Shown here: positions 20,041 to 30,022 of the stretch, piece after piece
How the letters are laid out: every line of letters starts with the position of its first letter
Numbering within the stretch: the first letter of the stretch is position 1
Source: an uncultured Candidatus Actinomarina sp.
Lineage (GTDB): Bacteria; Actinomycetota; Acidimicrobiia; Actinomarinales; Actinomarinaceae
Direction of reading: 5' to 3'
DNA: 64,000 bases
Assembly: GCA_902625455.1 (NCBI GenBank)
Contig: CACOBL010000001.1
Coordinates: forward strand, 308,191 to 372,190
The notes under the pieces: model-generated
What the model saw: only the letters and a program-made list of their open reading frames with translations
Database searches by the model: none
What the model was told of the DNA's origin: nothing
Program-made: the position numbers and the translations under genes

Positions 20041-21286
20041 TTATATTTCTTCTCTATAAATTAATCTTGTACCTTTTTTATTAAATAAATAAGAAAATAT
20101 CCATTCAATTAGTACTAAAAGTTTTGATCTATAACCAATTAAGTAAACAATATGTATTACGCTCCAAAATATCCAAGCTATAAAACCAGAAACTTCAATA
20201 TTTCCAATTTTTCCAATAGCTTTATATTTTCCAACAGTTGCCATCATTCCTTTATCAGAAAATTTGAATGGTTTTCTATCCATTTTTAGTATTTTATTTT
20301 TTATAATTTTTCCTACATATTTACCCTGTTGCATAGCAACTGGCGCAATACCAGGAAGTGGCGTATTACTTGTGTCTTTGTGGTTTGAAGCATCGCCAAT
20401 TACAAAAACGTCAGGATCATCTTTTAGAGAACAATCCGGATCGACAATTGCTCTTCCATTGTCATCAGTTATAGTATTTAATTTCTCAATTAAAGAAGAG
20501 GCTGTATTTCCAGCTGCCCAAATTATATTTCTTGATTTAATTGTTCTTTTGTCTGTTTCAACATTTGAGTGATTTACGTTTGTAACTTTTTCATTTTTTA
20601 AAACTTTAACTCCAAAATCATTCAGATATTGTTCTGCTTTATCTGACAATTTTTTACTAAACATTGGAAGTAATTTATCATTTGCTTCAATTAAGTAAAC
20701 ATTTGGATCTTCAGAATTAAAATTATTAAATTCTTTATTTAGAGTTTTATATGCTATTTCAGCAATAGAGCCTGCCATTTCTACACCTGTTGGCCCACCT
20801 CCAATAACAACAAAATTTAAAAACTCTTGTTTAATTTCTTGATCTGTTTCATTTTCTGCCTTTTCAAAAGCTTTAAGTAGATTTTCACGTATTACTAATG
20901 CATCATTAATGCCTTTAAGACCTTTCGAGTAATTAGACCACTCATCATTTCCAAAATAAGAATGTAATGATCCAGTCGCGACTACGAGCTGATCGTAATT
21001 AATAGAAGTTCCAGAATCTAACAAAACATTTTTATTCTCTCTGTCTACTAAAGTTACTTCTCCAAGAATGACTTTTACATTTTTTGATTTTTTAAACATT
21101 CTTCTTATTGGAAACGCAATATTAGCTGGTGACAAAACTGCTGTCGCAACTTGATAAAGTAATGGTTGAAATAAATGATGATTTTGTTTGTCAATTAATA
21201 CAAATTCAATTTGTTTATTGGAGCTTGCGTATCTGAGGAAATTTAATCCTCCAAATCCTCCGCCGATTACTATAACTTTCTTCACA
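20041..21286 (-). CDS. ndh: Type II NADH dehydrogenase / NAD(P)/FAD-dependent oxidoreductase
   Basis: KKVIVIGGGFGGLNFLRYA, HHLFQPLLYQVATAVLSPANIAFPIR, IGDASNHKD; GTG start at 21286 is likelier than 21324. Confidence 0.88.
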
Positions 21287-21335
21287 ATAATAAAATTATA
21301 TATGTACATTTGAGAACTTCCCATATAATTAATTA

Positions 21336-21776
21336 ATGATTATGAAAAAATTAATATTTTTTATTTTTTTTCTAACAGCATGTTCTGCAAATATAATTAC
21401 AGATTCTAACGAACCTGTAGAAACTACAACGGCTAATGATCTGACTGTTTGCGAAATATTGGAAATTGAATATATAGAGCTTTCTAATAAGCTTTTTAAT
21501 ACTAGTTTTGAACTTAATAAATTTATCGATGATATATCACCAAATAATGTAGATAGTGATAGGGACCAATTTTTTAAAGATATGGAAAAAAACTGGGATT
21601 ATCAAGAAATTTATAAAGACTATTTAGAAATCAGATTAAATGTGTATTCAAATATAAATAAACTTTATGAAAACAACTCTGATTGCATTGTGAGTGGAGA
21701 TCAAGAAATTTCTATAGAACAAGTAAAAGAAGCCGAAAAAGATTTATCCAATTTTGTATCAAAGTACGAAAATTAA
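21336..21776 (+). CDS. Putative lipoprotein, hypothetical
   Basis: Lipobox-like FFLTACSAN. Confidence 0.6.
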   Translation: MIMKKLIFFIFFLTACSANIITDSNEPVETTTANDLTVCEILEIEYIELSNKLFNTSFELNKFIDDISPNNVDSDRDQFFKDMEKNWDYQEIYKDYLEIRLNVYSNINKLYENNSDCIVSGDQEISIEQVKEAEKDLSNFVSKYEN

Positions 21777-21970
21777 GACTTGTTCTTTTTAATCCATAAA
21801 TAAACAATTACTAACGCTATTGAAAAAATAGCTAAATTTGAAAAATTCCAGTTTTGTAAACTAAATTCAGCATTTCTAAATAAAACATTATCAATTAAGC
21901 GAAAAATTAAGCTAACTATTGTTCCTGAGAAAAAAAAGACTATAAATATATTTACGTACCTATTACTCAT
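21773..21970 (-). CDS. Hypothetical two-TM protein
   Basis: 65-aa ORF with two hydrophobic segments; overlaps the next ORF. Confidence 0.5.
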   Translation of the reverse strand: MSNRYVNIFIVFFFSGTIVSLIFRLIDNVLFRNAEFSLQNWNFSNLAIFSIALVIVYLWIKKNKS

Positions 21971-22367
21971 CTAAATACCTCTCTAAGTCTTCTAAGCTAT
22001 TTAAAATATTTTCACCTCTTCCTAATAATCCTCGTACAAAAATATTTAAAAATTTTACGTTATTTGCATCAATTCCAATTATGGTTTTTTCTTTTGCAAA
22101 TGCGTAACCTATCTCAGCAGCTGTTCCTGAATCTACATCCCTTCCTGTTAGTAAAGCGACAACGATACTTGCTTTATTTAAAGCTTCTATGTCTGTAATA
22201 AATATTTGATCTTTTATATCTTTTGTATACTCACCCTTGACTACACCAGCATCTCTATGTGGTAAAAAAGTCTCATATCCTCTTTCTTCAAATATTTTAG
22301 AAATACTTTCTAAATAACTTCTTTCATGATCGTCAAAAAGCGGTCCTGCAATATAAACATAATCCAT
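21963..22367 (-). CDS. Nucleoside 2-deoxyribosyltransferase family protein
   Basis: VYIAGPLFDDHERSYLE, VVALLTGRDVDSGTAAEIGYAFA. Confidence 0.85.
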   Translation of the reverse strand: MDYVYIAGPLFDDHERSYLESISKIFEERGYETFLPHRDAGVVKGEYTKDIKDQIFITDIEALNKASIVVALLTGRDVDSGTAAEIGYAFAKEKTIIGIDANNVKFLNIFVRGLLGRGENILNSLEDLERYLDE

Positions 22368-22372
22368 AATTA

Positions 22373-23092
22373 CTAAAATTTTAAACCGTTTAAATATTTT
22401 TTTATTTCAATTAAATTTTTATAGTTCAAAACGTTATCGCTCATTGAATTAATACTTTCCAATATTCGACTGTTCCATACTTTATTTAAAGGCACTACCT
22501 CAACTAAAACTAGAAAAAGACTTGTTTCTTCGTCAACTGGAGTTGAGATTTGTGTTTCAAGTCGAAAATATAGCTCATCAAAACTCGTAAGCTTTGGCCT
22601 TTTGATTGTTGGATGATTACTTAAGTTTTTGATTGTTGTTACGTTCCAAACCCATCTCTGTATTGAGTGACTACACATATACTTTGATAGTTTTTGACTT
22701 GACTTAATTAACAAATCATTATCTGCAACTGGTTCATGTAGGAATGCAAAATCTTGCCCTAAGGCTTTTGTTGGTATCCATCCACTAGGAAAGCAAAAAC
22801 TAATCGCTTCTAACTTCCCTTTATGCATAATTGCAATATCTTCTTCAACTTGAATAGATAAATCTTTTATAGTATTAAATTTTCCCATCTTTAATAAATC
22901 TGAAACTTTATCTAATAACTGCAAATTTTGAAATAGTTCTGTTTCTCCACATAATTCAGGCTCTAAGAGTGATATTTGTTTTATTTTTTCTTCAATATAT
23001 TTGGGTCTAGGTGAATTATTTATTAAATCTCCAGAGTATTTTTGCATGGAAGGATTATTTGTAAATGGTGTTTTGATGAAGTCCAAATGCAT
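22373..23092 (-). CDS. DUF3445 / heme-dependent oxidative N-demethylase-like protein
   Basis: FCFPSGWIPTKALGQDFAFLHEPVAD and YFRLETQISTPV..., recognised by family similarity from memory. Confidence 0.7.
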   Translation of the reverse strand: MHLDFIKTPFTNNPSMQKYSGDLINNSPRPKYIEEKIKQISLLEPELCGETELFQNLQLLDKVSDLLKMGKFNTIKDLSIQVEEDIAIMHKGKLEAISFCFPSGWIPTKALGQDFAFLHEPVADNDLLIKSSQKLSKYMCSHSIQRWVWNVTTIKNLSNHPTIKRPKLTSFDELYFRLETQISTPVDEETSLFLVLVEVVPLNKVWNSRILESINSMSDNVLNYKNLIEIKKYLNGLKF

Positions 23093-23123
23093 TAGTATTT
23101 ATTCTATATAAATATTAAATGCA

Positions 23124-23864
23124 ATGAATAAAACAGGACTTATATTATTTCACGGTTTCTTTGAACACAAGGAAAGGCACAGACTAAATGCAGAATGGTT
23201 TGAAAATCTTGGAATAGAGACTCATCTTGTGGATTTACCAGGTCACGGTGAAAATGCAATGAGTAAAGGAGATATTACTTCTTGGGATGAAGTTGATGAT
23301 TTATTACAAAGCTCTTTTAAAAAAATTGAGCATTGTGAAACAAAAATTATATTTGGTCACTCTGTTGGCGGACAGGTGGCATTATATGCGATATTAAGTG
23401 GCTTACAGAATCCTGACTATTTAATTCTTTCTGCCCCTACATTAGATGACAATTATCCAAATATAGTAAAAAAACTAATAATTGGAATTTCAAGAATAGC
23501 TCCAAAATTAAGAGTTCCTTCATCGGTTACTAAAAAAAATCTTTCAACTGATAAGGAGGTTGTAAAGAATTATTTTCAAGACCCTCTGGTTTTTCGTTCT
23601 GCAACAGCAAGGTATGGTAGAGAATTAATTAACAACCAAAATTTTGTAAATAAAAATATTAAAAAGTTGAATACTCCTACAATTTTATTTCATGGAGAAG
23701 ATGACACTATAGTGCCAATTAAAGCCTCGAATAATATTAAACAATTAGACAACGTAGAATTTGTAGCTGTAAAAAATTCAAAGCATGAAATTTTAAATCA
23801 AGACACCAGACCTTTTGTGCTTAGCGAGTTACATAGGTGGCTGAAAGAAAAAAATATAATTTAG
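23124..23864 (+). CDS. Alpha/beta hydrolase (monoacylglycerol lipase-like)
   Basis: GHSVGGQVALY nucleophile elbow; FHGEDDTIVP; NSKHEILNQ. Confidence 0.85.
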   Translation: MNKTGLILFHGFFEHKERHRLNAEWFENLGIETHLVDLPGHGENAMSKGDITSWDEVDDLLQSSFKKIEHCETKIIFGHSVGGQVALYAILSGLQNPDYLILSAPTLDDNYPNIVKKLIIGISRIAPKLRVPSSVTKKNLSTDKEVVKNYFQDPLVFRSATARYGRELINNQNFVNKNIKKLNTPTILFHGEDDTIVPIKASNNIKQLDNVEFVAVKNSKHEILNQDTRPFVLSELHRWLKEKNII

Positions 23865-23867
23865 ACT

Positions 23868-23888
23868 TATTGCAAAGTATTTGCAATA
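23868..23888 (+). promoter_or_regulatory. Nur-box-like palindrome upstream of the Ni/Co transporter
   Basis: TATTGCAAA-GTA-TTTGCAATA perfect inverted repeat; core TTGCAA-N5-TTGCAA. Confidence 0.6.
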
Positions 23889-23914
23889 AAATACTTGTGT
23901 TCTAAAATAGTTTT

Positions 23915-24853
23915 ATGCATGTACCTGATGGATTTATAAATGCCTCTGTTTCAGCGGCAACTGGGGTTGTTAGTTTTGGAACTTTGTGGGCATACATAAG
24001 ATCTGCTAGTTCCTTAATAGCTGATAAATTTATTGCTCTTACTGGAATGATGACTGCTCTAATTTTTGTTTTACAAATGATAAATTTTCCTGTCGCTGCA
24101 GGTACTAGTGGACACCTATTAGGAGGGGCCTTAGCTGTTATAGTTCTAGGACCACGACTTGGATTAATCTGTCTTTCAGTCGTTGTAATAATTCAGTCCC
24201 TTTTATTTGCAGATGGTGGTCTAAGCGCTTTGGGAATAAATGTAATGAATATGGCTATTGTGACCTCCGTTACCGCCTGGGTCATTGTAAAGTATTGGTT
24301 AAAGTTTTTTGGAAAAAATCCCTCATCATTAATTATTGTGAGTGTTGTATCTGGAATTATTAGTGTTATTTTTTCGTCAATTGCATTTATGGTTCAGTAC
24401 ATACTTGGTGGCACTATCTCTATTCCCGTAGGTACAGTCCTGATAGCTATGGTCTCAGTTCATTTTTTAATTGGTTTTGGAGAAGGTGTAATCACTGCAC
24501 TTATTGTTGGTCTACTAATAAGAGTTCGACCAGATCTTATATACGCTTACGATAGAGAAGATAAAAATACGACAGGTGTTTCTTTTTATGGCTTGTTTAT
24601 AATGCTAATTTTATTACTGAGCCTAGTTACACCGTTTGCCTCTTCTTCTCCAGACGGTCTAGAGTCGGTTGCTGAAGATTTTGGATTCCAAGAAACTGAT
24701 GGCATAGTGCTTTTACTTGAAGATTATGGAATCAGTACTATCAATAACAATTTTGTATCAACATTTCTAAGTGCTTTGCTCGGAATTACTGCAATAGCAA
24801 TCGTTACAGGATTGTTTATGAAGAGGCGAGAGAGTGGGAAAAATTCCACATAA
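23915..24853 (+). CDS. Energy-coupling factor CbiM/NikM-like Ni/Co permease with C-terminal PDGLE (NikN/CbiN-like) domain
   Basis: N-terminal MHVPDGFI; AAGTSGHLLGGALAVIVLGPRLG; C-terminal SSPDGLESVAEDFGF. Confidence 0.88.
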   Translation: MHVPDGFINASVSAATGVVSFGTLWAYIRSASSLIADKFIALTGMMTALIFVLQMINFPVAAGTSGHLLGGALAVIVLGPRLGLICLSVVVIIQSLLFADGGLSALGINVMNMAIVTSVTAWVIVKYWLKFFGKNPSSLIIVSVVSGIISVIFSSIAFMVQYILGGTISIPVGTVLIAMVSVHFLIGFGEGVITALIVGLLIRVRPDLIYAYDREDKNTTGVSFYGLFIMLILLLSLVTPFASSSPDGLESVAEDFGFQETDGIVLLLEDYGISTINNNFVSTFLSALLGITAIAIVTGLFMKRRESGKNST

Positions 24854-24942
24854 ATTTTTTGATTTTTAATATTTAGGGGTATATATTTAAATTACTTTTT
24901 GTGAAGAAAATCTTTTTAGATAATCATTACAAGAAGTATTAA

Positions 24943-25002
24943 GAGATAACCCTTGAGACAGGAAATCTGGAAACAGATTGCGGAGTTTTCAAGGGTTTTC
25001 TC
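24943..25002 (+). ncRNA. Structured intergenic RNA element / terminator-like, unassigned
   Basis: AACCCTTGA (24948-24956) pairs TCAAGGGTT (24989-24997), extended by GAGA/TCTC; nested AATCTG-GAAA-CAGATT hairpin (24964-24979). Confidence 0.5.
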
Positions 25003-25071
25003 GTTTTAAGTTTATTTAAATAATTTATTCATGATTTATAGTAAAAAAAATATATTTATTAATATTTAGTT

Positions 25072-25653
25072 ATGTTAAATCTCAAGGAATTTGAAGAATT
25101 AAAAACAGAATGTCTTTCTTGTACAAGTTGTAGTCTTTCAGAAACTAGACAAAATGTTGTGTTTGGAAGGGGAAATCCGTTAGCAAAAATTCTAATTATA
25201 GGAGAAGGGCCCGGTCAAATTGAAGATGACAGAGGTTTAGCTTTTGTTGGGAGGTCGGGAAAATTGTTAGATGAACTTTTTTTATCGGTGGGTATAAATG
25301 TGGAAAAAGACTGTTATATTTCAAACATCGTAAAGTGTAGGCCTCCAAGTAATAGGAAGCCTCGAATAATTGAAGTTGAAAATTGTTCAAATTGGCTACA
25401 AAATCAAGTTTCACTAATTAATCCTAAGATAATTATTCTTGCTGGTTCAACTGCTGTTAATTCTTATCTAAATATTTCAAAACCAATAACTGAGATAAGA
25501 GGTAAATGGATAAATAAAAGCAATATCAAAATTATGCCAATTTTTCATCCAGCTTATTTATTACGAAATCCATCAAATGAAATTAATAAACCTAAATGGA
25601 CTACTATACAAGATTTAAAAAAAGTTAAAAAAGAACTTAATCTTTTTGTTTAG
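25072..25653 (+). CDS. Type 4/5-like uracil-DNA glycosylase (Fe-S)
   Basis: CLSCTSCSLSETRQNVVFGRGNP, IGEGPGQIEDDRGLAFVGRSGKLLDEL, FHPAYLLRNPS. Confidence 0.92.
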   Translation: MLNLKEFEELKTECLSCTSCSLSETRQNVVFGRGNPLAKILIIGEGPGQIEDDRGLAFVGRSGKLLDELFLSVGINVEKDCYISNIVKCRPPSNRKPRIIEVENCSNWLQNQVSLINPKIIILAGSTAVNSYLNISKPITEIRGKWINKSNIKIMPIFHPAYLLRNPSNEINKPKWTTIQDLKKVKKELNLFV

Positions 25654-26560
25654 TAAATTCATCTTTTGTGGTGATAATTAACGAAAGAAAAATAAATACG
25701 CTAGAAACAAAAATATTAGTATTGAAAGTCTCTCCGAGTAATAATACACCTCCCGTTACTCCAACAATTGGAACTAAATAATCTATTGTTGCAACAAACA
25801 AAGCCGTTACTCTTTGTATCAACCAAGTAAAACATAAGAATGCAGTTATATTTGAAATCACAACAAATAACACCCTCATAGCTTGAGAAATGCTTAAAAT
25901 TTCAATTCCAACTCCGGAAATAAAAAAAGCAGCTAAAGATAGGAGCATTACAAATGGATACTGGAATGAAAGCCAAACACTAATTTTATACTTTGGTGCA
26001 TATTTTCTGTTAAATACAGTGGCAAGGGATATTGACTGAACGCCAATAAAAGCAAGTGATCCCCCAAAAACAATATTGCCATCGTCTACTAAGCCCGTTT
26101 CTTTTGTTATAAAAAGGTAAGAGATGCCTAAAAATCCCGTAAATATTGCTAAGTATTTTAGTTTTGTAATTTTTTCAGTTTTTAAAAAAATTTTTAACCA
26201 AATTATTGTAAATATTGGTGCTGAACTAATCATTAAAGTTACCAGACCGGAAGAAATAAATTTTAGTGCGAACACAAATGACCAACTAACAAAAAAAATT
26301 GATGTTAATCCTGTGAGAGAAGCTCTCCTTACTAGAGTTATGTCATACTTTTCGTCATTAAAAATTAAGAGATAAAGTAAAAGTAGAACTCCAATAATCG
26401 AAATTCTTAATGTTACTAAAAATATTTCATTAACTCCTTCTACTAATAAGCTTCTTATTATTACATTCCCTATTCCCCACATGAATGCGCATATAGACAC
26501 TACAAAAATTGTTTGAAGTAATGAAGGTTTTTTATTATTTATGAGAGTTTTTAAAATCAC
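25637..26560 (-). CDS. EamA/DMT family transporter
   Basis: Ten-TM type protein with two EamA-like halves. Confidence 0.85.
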   Translation of the reverse strand: MILKTLINNKKPSLLQTIFVVSICAFMWGIGNVIIRSLLVEGVNEIFLVTLRISIIGVLLLLYLLIFNDEKYDITLVRRASLTGLTSIFFVSWSFVFALKFISSGLVTLMISSAPIFTIIWLKIFLKTEKITKLKYLAIFTGFLGISYLFITKETGLVDDGNIVFGGSLAFIGVQSISLATVFNRKYAPKYKISVWLSFQYPFVMLLSLAAFFISGVGIEILSISQAMRVLFVVISNITAFLCFTWLIQRVTALFVATIDYLVPIVGVTGGVLLLGETFNTNIFVSSVFIFLSLIITTKDEFTKQKD

Positions 26561-26621
26561 TTAAGAATAGTAATGTTTATCTAAATTTAACTTTTTTATG
26601 AAATATTTAATGTAAAATGGT

Positions 26622-26700
26622 AGACACGGGAGCAAAAGCTGAGAGGGTTGCAAAACCGACCGTTTGAACCTGTTGGGTAATTCCAACGAAGGGAATTCGA
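26622..26700 (+). promoter_or_regulatory. TPP riboswitch (THI element)
   Basis: acacgggagc...gctgagaggg...gaccgtttgaacctg...gggtaattcc-aacgaagggaa. Confidence 0.92.
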
Positions 26701-26741
26701 AACTTTTATCCCAATTACTAATTAATAAAAGGTGATTGATA

Positions 26742-28106
26742 ATGAATATATATTTAACTTATTTTGTAGTAGCAATAATACTAACAACTGTTTTTTTAGT
26801 TGTAAGGAATGTCCAAGCAGAAGAAAAAGAATACTTTGTTTTAAATAAATCAGAAAAAACCTTTGGTTTGACTATGAGTTTTTATGCAAGCGGTATGGGG
26901 CTTTGGATACTTACGTCTCCTGCTGAAGTTGCTTGGTATGGATTGGGTTATGATATTTACGGTTATGCATTGTCAGCTGCAACTCCTTTTATATTAATTT
27001 ATATATATGGGCCAAGGATTTCAAAAATATTACCCGAGGGTGTTACTCTAGCACAGTTTGTAGAGAAGAAATATGGAACTGTTGCTCAAAAAGTTGTATC
27101 CGTAGTAGCAGTTATTTATATGAGTGCATTTTTGATTGCAGAATTTGCATCTATTAGTTTTTTATTTGAATCAATTTCTGATGTATCGGGAATTTTAGTA
27201 TCAGTACTAGTTGCAATCACAACTTTTTTATATTTAAACAAAACAGGATTTAAAGCATCTTATATAACCGACAAAATCCAAGGTATTGGGATAATATTAC
27301 TTTTAACTCTTCTATTTGGGCTTTGGTTTAGTCAAAATAGTGTTTCTGAAATATCTAATTTTGCTGATCTAGGTGGGTTGAATACTTTTGAGACATACAG
27401 TTTAAAATCTGCACTAGCGGTAATAATTGCAGTAACTGCAGCTGAAATATTTTCGACCGGCTACTGGCAAAGAACGTTTTCAGCTGTAAATGAAGAAGTA
27501 ATCAAGAAAGCTAGTATTTTTTCAGGTTTAGGTGTTTTCTTGACAATTTTACTTCTCGGTATTGCTGGCGCAGTTGGAGCTGGAAAAGGATTAGAGGTAC
27601 CAACATTAAGCTTTATTGATCAATTAAACTTAAACTCACTTACCGTTGTTATTTTAATTTCATTAGCAACATTGCTTGTAACATCAAGCGTAGATACATT
27701 AGAAAATGCTATTTCATCTACTATATCCATTGATATTGTAAAAAAAGGAAGTAAAGAAGCAAATAACATAACTTTAGTAGTAATTATTCTTGCTTTATTT
27801 GCATCAACTAGAGTAAATAATATTTTTACAGTCTTTTTAGTGGCTGATTTATTTGCAACAAGTTTGGTATTTCCTGCATTTTATAAAATAAAAAAATCAA
27901 GTAAGAATATTATGCTAGTTATTCCATTTGTAGGATCTCTAATTTCAACATATGTTTACAGATATTTTTTTGTTGATATGCAAGCTAATCCAGGAGGGGT
28001 ATTTGTACCAACTGATCTTTATGGATTAGCTGATCTAAATACTTTTGGTGTTGCTTTACTCTCATCAATCATAATTACATTTGTTGCAGATAGGTTTAAT
28101 AAATAG
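26742..28106 (+). CDS. Sodium:solute symporter (SSS) family transporter, probable thiamine or thiamine-precursor uptake (ThiV-like)
   Basis: Multi-TM SSS protein directly downstream of the TPP riboswitch; ATG at 26742 with an AAAAGGTGA ribosome-binding site. Confidence 0.82.
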   Translation: MNIYLTYFVVAIILTTVFLVVRNVQAEEKEYFVLNKSEKTFGLTMSFYASGMGLWILTSPAEVAWYGLGYDIYGYALSAATPFILIYIYGPRISKILPEGVTLAQFVEKKYGTVAQKVVSVVAVIYMSAFLIAEFASISFLFESISDVSGILVSVLVAITTFLYLNKTGFKASYITDKIQGIGIILLLTLLFGLWFSQNSVSEISNFADLGGLNTFETYSLKSALAVIIAVTAAEIFSTGYWQRTFSAVNEEVIKKASIFSGLGVFLTILLLGIAGAVGAGKGLEVPTLSFIDQLNLNSLTVVILISLATLLVTSSVDTLENAISSTISIDIVKKGSKEANNITLVVIILALFASTRVNNIFTVFLVADLFATSLVFPAFYKIKKSSKNIMLVIPFVGSLISTYVYRYFFVDMQANPGGVFVPTDLYGLADLNTFGVALLSSIIITFVADRFNK

Positions 28107-28121
28107 AATTAGTATTAGTTC

Positions 28122-29990
28122 ATGAAACCAGAAAATTTAGACTCTTTTAACACCTTATCAAATCTTGTAGCTAAAGGCTCAAATTTAATTGTACAAAATA
28201 CCCGTATGGATTTTGAAACTAATACTTATATAAGTGAACTATGGAGAATGGACAAAGGAAACTGGAAGAAATTTAAATCGGGAAATAATAATTTTAGTAA
28301 TCCAAAATTCGCAAAAGAAACTAACGCCATTTTTTATGTTAAAACAAATAGATCTGTTCAGGATAAGAGTAAATCTAAAAAAACATCTTCAACTATTGAA
28401 ATGCAATTAGGAAGATCTTTAAGCTCAATTTTTGAAATTGAAGGAAGTATTAATAACTATGTACTGAGTAATAATGAAAAGTTTCTGTATGTGATTACTA
28501 GTGAATGGAGTGAAGAGTTTAAAAACATTGAAATAAAAGATTCAGAGCCTATGTACTATGAAAGTCTTCCCTTTAGATTTGATACAAAAGGAATTATCTA
28601 CAACAAAAGAGGTAGTATCTACAAAGTTAATCTTCAAAGTGGTAAATCTGAAAAGGTTGTAGACGGTGATAAACATAATATTATTTCAATTGATTCTTTA
28701 GTGGAAAATAATGGTGTTCTTACTTTTGTTTATGACAAACACAACTCAAAAGGAACTATGCTTGAGGGGAGAATTGGATCTTTAAAAAATAAAAAAATTG
28801 TAGATATATTTACAAAAGGCATGCTAGGAAATTTGTTTTATTTTAAAAAAGAACTCCATGCTGTTGGCTTAAAGAATAGGTTTGAATGGCCAACTAACAC
28901 TACAGTTTTAAAGTTCTCTCAGTCAGGCAAAGTTTCATTTAAATATAAATTATTTGATAGAAATATAATCAAAGCAAAAGTACATGAGTCAATTCTTTAT
29001 TTTCTATATGAAGATTCTGGAAAAACACTGCTGAGAAATGGTAATGAAAAAATTGACTTAATTGATGAAAATATCACCATTAAAGACTTTGCATTTAGCA
29101 ATGGAAGTGTATACGTGATAGCAAATTCATTCTCAAATCCAGACGAAGTGTATGAACTAATAGAAGGAAAGCTAAATAAGATATCGAAAGCTAATGATTT
29201 TTTTGTAAAAAACATTAAAACAAGAGATTGCATTTATGAAAGAATTAACACGGGTAAATCAGAGATTGATACTTGGGGAGTATTTGTTGGAAAAGATAAA
29301 CCAACAATCTTAAACATCCACGGTGGGCCCGCAAGTCAATATGGGTTTACATTTTTTGATGAGTTTCAAACTTACGCCTCTGCGGGCTTCAATGTAATTG
29401 CTTGTAATCCTAGGGGGTCTACAGGTAGGGGTCATAAATTCTTAAGAGATGTTTGTGGCAACAAGTGGGGTGTAAATGATATGCATGATGTTCTTACTTC
29501 GTTTAAAAAAATGAAAAAAGAGATGGGAATAACTAATAAAAAAGATGGAATAATGGGAGGTTCATATGGTGGATTTATGACATCTTGGATAATTAGTCAT
29601 AATCCAAATACTTTTAAATCAGCAATTGTTGAACGTGCTCTACTTAATTGGGAAACTATGGTTGGAACATCAGATATTGGGATAGGTTTCCCAGAAATGT
29701 ATTTGCTAGATGACATGTCAAAAAATATAAATCTTTACAGAAAAAAAAGTCCTATAACATATGCTTCAAAGATAAAAACACCAACTTTAATAGTTCACTC
29801 TCAAGAAGATTACAGATGTCCAATAGAGCAGGCTGAACAACTATTTTCAAACTTGAAAAAAAGAGACGTAAAAACAGCTATGTTAAGGTTTCCCGGTGAA
29901 AGCCATGAGCTATCTAGATCTGGAACACCAGTTCATAGAAAACAAAGGTTCGACCATATCATAAGATGGCATAAAAAACATTTAGCTTAA
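28122..29990 (+). CDS. S9 family peptidase (acylaminoacyl-peptidase/prolyl oligopeptidase-like)
   Basis: NIHGGPASQYG, GGSYGGFMTSWIISH, HSQEDYRCPIEQAEQLF. Confidence 0.92.
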   Translation: MKPENLDSFNTLSNLVAKGSNLIVQNTRMDFETNTYISELWRMDKGNWKKFKSGNNNFSNPKFAKETNAIFYVKTNRSVQDKSKSKKTSSTIEMQLGRSLSSIFEIEGSINNYVLSNNEKFLYVITSEWSEEFKNIEIKDSEPMYYESLPFRFDTKGIIYNKRGSIYKVNLQSGKSEKVVDGDKHNIISIDSLVENNGVLTFVYDKHNSKGTMLEGRIGSLKNKKIVDIFTKGMLGNLFYFKKELHAVGLKNRFEWPTNTTVLKFSQSGKVSFKYKLFDRNIIKAKVHESILYFLYEDSGKTLLRNGNEKIDLIDENITIKDFAFSNGSVYVIANSFSNPDEVYELIEGKLNKISKANDFFVKNIKTRDCIYERINTGKSEIDTWGVFVGKDKPTILNIHGGPASQYGFTFFDEFQTYASAGFNVIACNPRGSTGRGHKFLRDVCGNKWGVNDMHDVLTSFKKMKKEMGITNKKDGIMGGSYGGFMTSWIISHNPNTFKSAIVERALLNWETMVGTSDIGIGFPEMYLLDDMSKNINLYRKKSPITYASKIKTPTLIVHSQEDYRCPIEQAEQLFSNLKKRDVKTAMLRFPGESHELSRSGTPVHRKQRFDHIIRWHKKHLA

Positions 29991-30022
29991 ATATTTAATT
30001 TAATTAAATAAACTAGTTTTTA

